A stretch of DNA of 8,841 nt from DASZMJ01 sp035551935. GTDB lineage: Bacteria; Planctomycetota; Planctomycetia; Isosphaerales; Isosphaeraceae. The notes under the pieces were generated by a model. That model ran no database searches, had not been told where the DNA came from, and saw nothing but the letters and a program-made list of their open reading frames with translations. The position numbers were made by a program, and so were the translations under genes. This document shows, one piece after another, positions 1 through 4,579 of this stretch. The stretch covers positions 1 to 8,841 of the forward strand of contig DASZMJ010000416.1 of NCBI GenBank assembly GCA_035551935.1. The letters run 5' to 3'. Within the stretch, counting starts at the first letter, position 1. Each line of letters opens with the position of its first letter.

Positions 1-302
1 GCGTCCCAATGATTGGCCACGGCCCGCGGTCGCTTGACTTGACCGATCTTCCCCGAGAGTCCGGTCAGAATCATCAACGCCTCCGGGTCGTGGATTTCGA
101 AAGCCTTGGGAAGGGTCTTAAGCTCCATGCGGCGACAGATAACAACCTTTAATTGGATCTCGAGGGCGTAGAAGGCCATCGCGATCGCCGACGCATACCG
201 TCCGGCGCTGAAGAGGGCATTTGCATCGTCGAGTCGCTCACCCACCGCCATCTCGAGGTCGCCGAGATGCGTGCGCCCGGTCTTTAGCTCATCGGCCCTC
301 AT
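1..302 (-). CDS. HEPN-domain-like protein, N-terminal part (runs off left edge)
   Basis: One hundred codons are visible, reading leftward from an ATG at 302, without a stop; the rest lies outside the window. The start overlaps the gatA stop in an ATGA arrangement, so translational coupling to gatA is likely. The visible protein is helical. Residues 22-52 have the pattern of HEPN helices (DDANALFSAGRYASAIAMA, then YALEIQLK), and residues 62-82 carry a PKAFEIHD stretch followed by a hydrophobic LMILTGL run. HEPN proteins are small helical domains often involved in RNA cleavage or toxin-antitoxin pairs. A classical RNase motif is uncertain: R93-x4-H98 is present but lacks the usual polar residue after Arg. 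Its codons (TTA, AAT, GTT, CAA) are less GC-biased than the neighbours, which hints at an accessory origin. I infer the fold from pattern only; function unknown. Confidence 0.6.
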   Translation of the reverse strand, partial: MRADELKTGRTHLGDLEMAVGERLDDANALFSAGRYASAIAMAFYALEIQLKVVICRRMELKTLPKAFEIHDPEALMILTGLSGKIGQVKRPRAVANHWD

Positions 303-1795
303 TGTACCAGCCCCGGCCTCTTCTGGTGCCAGTCCGTCACCCGCTCGAAGACGCGGGCGGTGCGGAGGAGGGTCTCCTCGGCGAAGGCGGGGGCGAGCAA
401 TTGGAGGCCGATGGGGAGACCGGAGCGGGTCAGGCCGCAGGGGACGCTGAGGCCGGGGATGCCGGCGAGGTTGGTGGTGATGGTGTAGATGTCGGACAGG
501 TACATCGCCAATGGGTCGGCGGCCCTCTCGCCGAGCTTGAACGCCGGGGTGGGCGAGGTCGGGCCGAGCAAGACGTCGACCTCGCCGAAGGCGGCGTCGA
601 AGTCGTTGCGGATCAGGCGGCGGACCTTGAGGGCCTGGTTGTAGTACTGGTCGGCGTAGCCGGCCGACAGCGCGAAGGTGCCGAGCATGATCCGCCGCTT
701 GACCTCGGCGCCGAACCCCTCGGCCCGGCTGGCCATCATCATCAGGACCAACGGCGGCAGGTCCTCCTCGGCGGGCGAGGCCGGTCGGAAGTCGGCGGCG
801 CGGTGGCCATAGATCGTGCCGTCGTAGCGGGCGAGGTTGCTCGAACACTCCGCCGGCGCCACGATATAGTAGGCCGGCACGCCGTACTTCGTGTGCGGCA
901 GCGAGACCTCCTTGACCGTCGCGCCCGCCTTCTCGTAGACGCGCACGGCCTCCTCCACCGCCGACCCGACCTCCGGGTCGAGCCCCTCGCCGGCGAACTC
1001 GCGGACCAGGCCGATCCGCAAGGGGGCCGGCGGCGTGTCGAGCGTGGCGAGGTAGTCGGGCACGGGGGCGTCGACGCTCGTCGAGTCGTGCGGGTCGCGG
1101 CCGGCGATGACGCCGAGCAAGAGCGCCGTGTCGGCGAGGTCGTGCGCGAACGGGCCGACCTGGTCGAGCGAGCTGGCGAAGGCGATCAGGCCGTAGCGGC
1201 TGACGCGGCCGTAGGTCGGCTTCAGGCCGACGATCCCGCAGAGGGCGGCCGGCTGGCGGATCGAGCCGCCGGTGTCGGAGCCGAGCGCCAGCGGGGCCAG
1301 GTCGGCCGCGACCGCCGCCGCCGAGCCGCCCGAGGAGCCGCCGGGGATGCGGTCGAGGTCCCAGGGGTTGCGGGTCGGGCCATAGGCGCTGTTCTCGGTC
1401 GACGAGCCCATCGCGAACTCGTCCATGTTCGCCCGGCCGATCGGGACCGCGCCGGCGGCCATCAGTCTCGCGATCACCGTGGCGTCGTACGGCGGCCGGA
1501 AGTCCCGGAGCATCCGGCTGCCGCAGGTCGTCGGCTCGCCCTTCGTGCAGAGCACGTCCTTGATCGCGATCGGCACCCCCGCCAGGGGGCCGAGCGGCAG
1601 GCCCGCCGCGCGCCTCGTGTCGATGGCGCGGGCCCTGTCCAGCGCCTTCTCGGGGTCGCGGTGCAGGAAGACGTGGAGCGGCCCGTCGAGCCGGTCGGCC
1701 CGGTCGAGGTACGCTCGGGTCACTTCCTCGGCCGTGACTTTGCCCGCGTCCATCTCGGCGAGCAGGCTGACGGCGGTGGCACTGGTGAGATCCAT
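299..1795 (-). CDS. gatA: Asp-tRNA(Asn)/Glu-tRNA(Gln) amidotransferase subunit A
   Basis: GatA hydrolyses glutamine and supplies ammonia to GatB, which amidates Glu-tRNA(Gln) and/or Asp-tRNA(Asn) in the cytoplasm. The 498-residue protein has the complete amidase signature: K79 (AIKD), the GGSSGGS loop with S154, and nucleophile S178 in SDTGGSIRQPA. These are the positions of the known Lys79/cis-Ser154/Ser178 triad of Staphylococcus GatA, which supports the start at 1795 (MDLTSATAVSLL). A longer in-frame ATG at 1846 would add 17 residues atypical of the family. No good Shine-Dalgarno precedes 1795. The gene lies 61 bases after gatC, on the same strand, and its TGA overlaps the start of the HEPN-like gene. 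Length and domain content are normal for the family. gatB is not present here, which is common when gatCA and gatB are unlinked. Confidence 0.96.
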   Translation of the reverse strand: MDLTSATAVSLLAEMDAGKVTAEEVTRAYLDRADRLDGPLHVFLHRDPEKALDRARAIDTRRAAGLPLGPLAGVPIAIKDVLCTKGEPTTCGSRMLRDFRPPYDATVIARLMAAGAVPIGRANMDEFAMGSSTENSAYGPTRNPWDLDRIPGGSSGGSAAAVAADLAPLALGSDTGGSIRQPAALCGIVGLKPTYGRVSRYGLIAFASSLDQVGPFAHDLADTALLLGVIAGRDPHDSTSVDAPVPDYLATLDTPPAPLRIGLVREFAGEGLDPEVGSAVEEAVRVYEKAGATVKEVSLPHTKYGVPAYYIVAPAECSSNLARYDGTIYGHRAADFRPASPAEEDLPPLVLMMMASRAEGFGAEVKRRIMLGTFALSAGYADQYYNQALKVRRLIRNDFDAAFGEVDVLLGPTSPTPAFKLGERAADPLAMYLSDIYTITTNLAGIPGLSVPCGLTRSGLPIGLQLLAPAFAEETLLRTARVFERVTDWHQKRPGLVQ

Positions 1796-1856
1796 GGATT
1801 TATGAAATACTGGGGTCGGTTGCCGAGTCGGTCGCCCGGCACGCATCGTTCTCGGA

Positions 1857-2144
1857 TTATTCCAGCACGGCAGGGACGAGGAAGCACTGGGCGTTGCGCT
1901 TGGGGGCGTTGGCCAGGGCGTCCTCGCGGGGCAGGGAGGGGGCGACGACGTCGTCGCGGAAGACGTTGCGGACCTCGACGCCGTGGGCCAGCGGCTCGAC
2001 GCCGGCGGTGTCGGGCTCCTGGAGCCGGGCGACGAACTCGACGATCGAGTTGAGCTGGCCGGTGAACAGCTCGAGCTCCTCGGGCGCCAGCCGCAGGCGG
2101 GCCAGCAGGGCGACCTTGGCGACGTCGTCGCGCGACAGTTCCAT
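1857..2144 (-). CDS. gatC: Asp-tRNA(Asn)/Glu-tRNA(Gln) amidotransferase subunit C
   Basis: GatC is the small scaffold subunit that wraps around GatA and stabilises the GatCAB complex. The 95-residue product has the typical N-terminal helix pattern (VAKVALLARLRLAPEE, residues 8-23), the central segment with LNSIVEFVARLQEPDTAGVE, and the conserved C-terminal end (NAP..., FLVPAVLE). I chose the ATG at 2144 because the family start is MELSRDDVAKVA or similar and because a GGAGG site lies 11 bases upstream (2156-2160, minus strand). The reading frame stays open to 2435 upstream, but that extension is low-complexity and overlaps the glmU start, so it is not used. It is the first gene of the leftward gatC-gatA-HEPN transcript. 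Confidence 0.95.
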   Translation of the reverse strand: MELSRDDVAKVALLARLRLAPEELELFTGQLNSIVEFVARLQEPDTAGVEPLAHGVEVRNVFRDDVVAPSLPREDALANAPKRNAQCFLVPAVLE

Positions 2145-2155
2145 CGGCGGCCGAT

Positions 2156-2160
2156 CCTCC
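2156..2160 (-). promoter_or_regulatory. Shine-Dalgarno site of gatC
   Basis: GGAGG on the minus strand (within GGGAGGA, 2155-2161), 11 bases before the ATG at 2144. It decides the short gatC start over the longer open frame. Confidence 0.6.
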
Positions 2161-2253
2161 CATCGTACGATCCCGGGACGGGCCCCGCCCCGGGGGCGAC
2201 GCGGCCCGGCGTCGCCCGCCAGTCTGCCAGACGGCCGCCGCCGGTTCAAGGTT

Positions 2254-2280
2254 CGCGGCCGCGCGATTTGACGCGGCCGC
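2254..2280. repeat. Two copies of a 9-base palindromic element in the gatC-glmU intergenic region
   Basis: CGCGGCCGC occurs at 2254-2262 and again at 2272-2280, 18 bases apart. Each copy contains the self-complementary GCGGCCGC, so the pair is both a direct and an inverted repeat. The second copy overlaps the end of the putative glmU -35 hexamer. Such paired palindromes can be operator half sites, but in GC-rich DNA they can also arise by chance; no bound regulator is known. Confidence 0.4.
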
Positions 2281-2297
2281 CCGGCCCGTCCTAAGAT
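2268..2297 (+). promoter_or_regulatory. Putative sigma70-type promoter of glmU
   Basis: TTGACG (2268-2273), an 18-base spacer, then TAAGAT (2292-2297). The -35 matches the consensus at five of six positions and the -10 at four of six. Transcription would begin near 2304, giving a leader of about 60 bases before glmU. It is the best promoter-like pair in the 220-base divergent region (2145-2364), which also has to hold the leftward gatC promoter; I could not pick that one out. Confidence 0.45.
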
Positions 2298-2364
2298 CAG
2301 CCGGCCCCGAGCCGCGGGTCGGCCGCGCGCGAGGGCGAGCAATCCGACCCGAGGGCGTCCGGCG

Positions 2365-3627
2365 ATGCGGCAAGGTCCGGTGGCGATCATCCTGGCGGCG
2401 GGGCACGGCAAGCGGATGAAGTCGGGCAGGGCCAAGGTCCTCCACGAGGTCTGCGGCCGGCCGATGATCCGCTACGTCGTCGAGGCGGCCCGCGGGGCGG
2501 GGGCGCGGACGATCGTCGTCGTCGTCGGCTCCGGCGCCGACCAGGTCCGCGCGGCCCTGGAGGGCGAGCCCGACGTCCTCTTCGCGGCCCAGGAGCAGCA
2601 GCTCGGCACCGGCGACGCCGTCCGCGCCTGCCGGGGCGTCCTGGCCGGCTACGAGGGGCCGGCCTTCATCCTGGTCGGCGACGAGCCGCTGATCCGGCCC
2701 GAGCCGCTGTCCGACCTGCTGGCCCGCCAGGGCGCCGAGCGGGCGGCCTGCCTGCTCGGCACGGCGATCGTCCCCGACCCGACCGGCTTCGGCCGCATCC
2801 TCCGCGACTCCGCCGGCCGCTTCCTCCGGATCGTCGAGCAGCGCGACTGCACGCCCGAGGAGGCCGCCATCCGCGAGGTCAACCCGAGCTGCTACGTCTT
2901 CGAGCTGCCCGGCCTCTGGGACGCCCTCGACCGCCTCGACACCGGCAACGCCCAGGGCGAATACTACCTCACCGACGCCCCCGCCCTGCTCCAGGGGATG
3001 GGCCGCAAGGTCATCGCGCTGCCGGTCCTCGAGCCCGACGACATCCTCGGCGTCAATACGCGGCAACATCTCTCCCAAGCCCATGTGATCATGCAATCGC
3101 GGATCGCCGATCGGCTCATGACGGGCGGGGTCAGCGTCGTCGACCCGCGGACGACGTACATCGACGGCCGCGCCGAGGTCGGCGCCGACACGGTGATCTT
3201 CCCGTTCACGGTCATCAGCGGGCGGGTGCGGATCGGCTCGGGCTGCCGGGTCGGGCCGTTCGCGCACGTGCGGGACGGCACGGTGCTCGACGACGGCGCC
3301 GAGGTCGGGGCGTTCGTCGAGGTCAACCGCTCGCACCTCGAATCCGGCACGATGGCGCGGCACCTGGCGTACCTCGGCGACGCGCACCTCGGCGCGGGCG
3401 TGAACGTCGGCGCCGGGGCGGTAACGGCCAACTTCGACGGCCGGAACAAGGGGCGGACCGAGGTCGGCGCCGGGGCCTTCCTCGGCTCGGGCTCGGTTCT
3501 GGTCGCCCCGGTGTCGGTCGGCCCCGGCGCGACCGTCGGCGCCGGCGCCGTGGTCCCCCGCGGGCACGACGTCCCCGCCGGCCAGGTCGTCGTCGGCGTC
3601 CCCGCCCGACCGTTGAAGAAGGACTGA
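2365..3627 (+). CDS. glmU: Bifunctional GlcNAc-1-P uridyltransferase / GlcN-1-P acetyltransferase, short form
   Basis: GlmU acetylates glucosamine-1-phosphate and couples the product to UTP, giving UDP-GlcNAc for envelope polymers. Residues 1-235 form the nucleotidyltransferase: LAAGHGKRM (10-18), K24 in AKVLH, QQLGTGDA (78-85), GDEPLI with D106, and N231. Residues 265-415 form a left-handed beta-helix acetyltransferase with the catalytic His (H333 in HLAYLGDA, E. coli H363), Y336, N347, N361-K362 and R303 (E. coli R333). At 420 residues it is about 35 shorter than E. coli GlmU, mainly from roughly one missing helix coil before GPFAHVR. The residue aligned with E. coli K351 is N321, Y387 is F357, and the tail ends in GVPARPLKKD instead of the usual C-terminal arm. 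The uridyltransferase call is firm; acetyltransferase activity is likely but less certain. A GAGGG at 2351-2355 lies 9 bases before the ATG. Confidence 0.92.
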   Translation: MRQGPVAIILAAGHGKRMKSGRAKVLHEVCGRPMIRYVVEAARGAGARTIVVVVGSGADQVRAALEGEPDVLFAAQEQQLGTGDAVRACRGVLAGYEGPAFILVGDEPLIRPEPLSDLLARQGAERAACLLGTAIVPDPTGFGRILRDSAGRFLRIVEQRDCTPEEAAIREVNPSCYVFELPGLWDALDRLDTGNAQGEYYLTDAPALLQGMGRKVIALPVLEPDDILGVNTRQHLSQAHVIMQSRIADRLMTGGVSVVDPRTTYIDGRAEVGADTVIFPFTVISGRVRIGSGCRVGPFAHVRDGTVLDDGAEVGAFVEVNRSHLESGTMARHLAYLGDAHLGAGVNVGAGAVTANFDGRNKGRTEVGAGAFLGSGSVLVAPVSVGPGATVGAGAVVPRGHDVPAGQVVVGVPARPLKKD

Positions 3628-3660
3628 TCTCCCGGCGCTGTCCCATCCCCCTCTCTTCGT

Positions 3661-3666
3661 TACAAT
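3661..3666 (+). promoter_or_regulatory. Possible -10 element upstream of the coiled-coil gene
   Basis: TACAAT matches the -10 consensus at five of six positions and sits in a short AT-richer patch 33 bases after the glmU stop. The matching -35 (around 3638-3643) is poor, three of six. A separate start of transcription for the downstream genes is possible; read-through from glmU is the alternative, since I see no terminator in 3628-3742. Confidence 0.3.
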
Positions 3667-3683
3667 CGATCGGAGGTCCTTTA

Positions 3684-3721
3684 CCTTCTGCCCATTGCCC
3701 TCTGTCCTTCTGCCCTCTGTC
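3684..3721. repeat. Pyrimidine-rich imperfect tandem repeat in the 5' leader
   Basis: Interleaved copies of CCTTCTGCCC (3684-3693 and 3706-3715) and TGCCCTCTGTC (3696-3706 and 3711-3721) make an almost purine-free tract on the plus strand, continuing into a C-run to 3729. It lies between glmU and the coiled-coil gene, just before its Shine-Dalgarno site. Slippage-prone, microsatellite-like sequence is the simplest reading. Confidence 0.6.
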
Positions 3722-3729
3722 TTCCCCCC

Positions 3730-3734
3730 AGGAG
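3730..3734 (+). promoter_or_regulatory. Shine-Dalgarno site of the coiled-coil gene
   Basis: AGGAG, 8 bases before the ATG at 3743. It favours this start over an in-frame TTG at 3695 that would place the pyrimidine repeat inside the coding region. Confidence 0.6.
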
Positions 3735-3742
3735 CCCTCCCA

Positions 3743-4579
3743 ATGTGCGCGAGCCTGCTGTTCGTCGCGGCGCTGGCGGGTCAGGCGAAGGCGGCCCCGG
3801 ACCCGGCGCTGGGGCCGCTGGCGACCTTCCGGGCGATGGAGGTGGAAGACATCGATCGACAGGTCCGCGAGCAGCACGACGCCGTGCTCGAGCAGCGGGC
3901 GCGGCGGGCCTCGGCCGAGCGGTTCGCCCACCGGGGGAGCCTGTCGCCGGCCGGCCTGCGCGACGAGGAGACGGACCTCCGCTACATGGAGGCCCGCGAG
4001 GCCGAGCTGATCGCCCTGAGGGCGGTGAGCGTCTACGAGCGCGACGTCCTCCGCGGCGACCTCGCCCCGGACCCCGCCAGGGTCCGGGCGCTGCTGCTGG
4101 ACCTGCTCGGCAAGCAGGAGAAGACCGCCGGGATCGAGCTCGACGCGGCCCGCACGAAGTTCGAGACCTTCGCCGGCCTGGATTACCGCTACCACCGGCA
4201 CGGCGTCGAGCGCTCCAACGCCGAGCAGGCCACCGCGAGGGCGGAGTCGAACCTCCTCTTGATCCGGCTCCGCAAGGCCAAGCTCGAGCTCGAGGCCGCC
4301 CGGGTGCCCGGCGCCACTCCGGCCGACCCGGAGAAGCTCAAGGCGCTGGAGGTCGCTTACCTCAAGGCGGAGGTCCGCTTCGACGAGATGCAGGAGGCCG
4401 GCACCCGGTACAGCCTCGAAGGCGCCCGCAGCCGGCACCGCACCGGCCTGATCACCGACAAGGAGCTGAGCGCCGTCGAGCGCGCCCACGACGCCGCGGC
4501 AGTCAACCTCGCCACCGCGCGCAAGCAGCTCGCCGCGCTCGAGCCCGCCCCGCGGCCCACGGCCGTCGGCCGTCGATGA
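3743..4579 (+). CDS. Putative exported coiled-coil protein of unknown function
   Basis: I do not recognise a named family. The 278-residue product starts with a short hydrophobic segment (CASLLFVAALAGQAKA, residues 2-17) that looks like a signal peptide with a possible AKA cleavage site at 15-17, although it lacks the usual basic n-region. The rest is highly charged and helical, with coiled-coil-like stretches at about 33-105, 112-187 and 197-267. Two segments share a pattern: residues 57-93 (HRGSLSPAGLRDEE) and 230-266 (HRTGLITDKELSAVE), each a His-Arg, a Gly/Ser turn, a Leu-rich start and a long helix. This resembles hairpin-forming helices of envelope efflux or adaptor proteins, but that is only an analogy. 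The stop overlaps the start of the M28 peptidase gene (ATGA, 4576-4579), so the two proteins are probably made together. Confidence 0.8.
   Translation: MCASLLFVAALAGQAKAAPDPALGPLATFRAMEVEDIDRQVREQHDAVLEQRARRASAERFAHRGSLSPAGLRDEETDLRYMEAREAELIALRAVSVYERDVLRGDLAPDPARVRALLLDLLGKQEKTAGIELDAARTKFETFAGLDYRYHRHGVERSNAEQATARAESNLLLIRLRKAKLELEAARVPGATPADPEKLKALEVAYLKAEVRFDEMQEAGTRYSLEGARSRHRTGLITDKELSAVERAHDAAAVNLATARKQLAALEPAPRPTAVGRR

Noticed and set aside
278..302. Separate Shine-Dalgarno or promoter for the HEPN-like gene within the gatA end
   Set aside because: No purine-rich site or promoter pair stands out; coupling through the ATGA overlap explains its expression.
1796..1846. Longer gatA start at 1846
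   Set aside because: It adds 17 residues outside the family norm; the start at 1795 puts the catalytic residues at the exact family positions 79, 154 and 178.
221..2053. Long plus-strand open frame opposite gatA and gatC
   Set aside because: Its product is low-complexity Arg/Gly/Asp-rich sequence and antisense to two clearly conserved genes; high GC removes stops by chance.
3695..3742. Upstream TTG start for the coiled-coil gene
   Set aside because: It would translate the pyrimidine repeat; the ATG at 3743 has AGGAG 8 bases ahead and directly begins the hydrophobic segment.
3745..4575. Upstream extension of the M28 reading frame by 277 codons
   Set aside because: It lies in another phase of the coiled-coil gene, is Arg/Gly/Pro low-complexity, and the ATG at 4576 gives a clean ATGA overlap.
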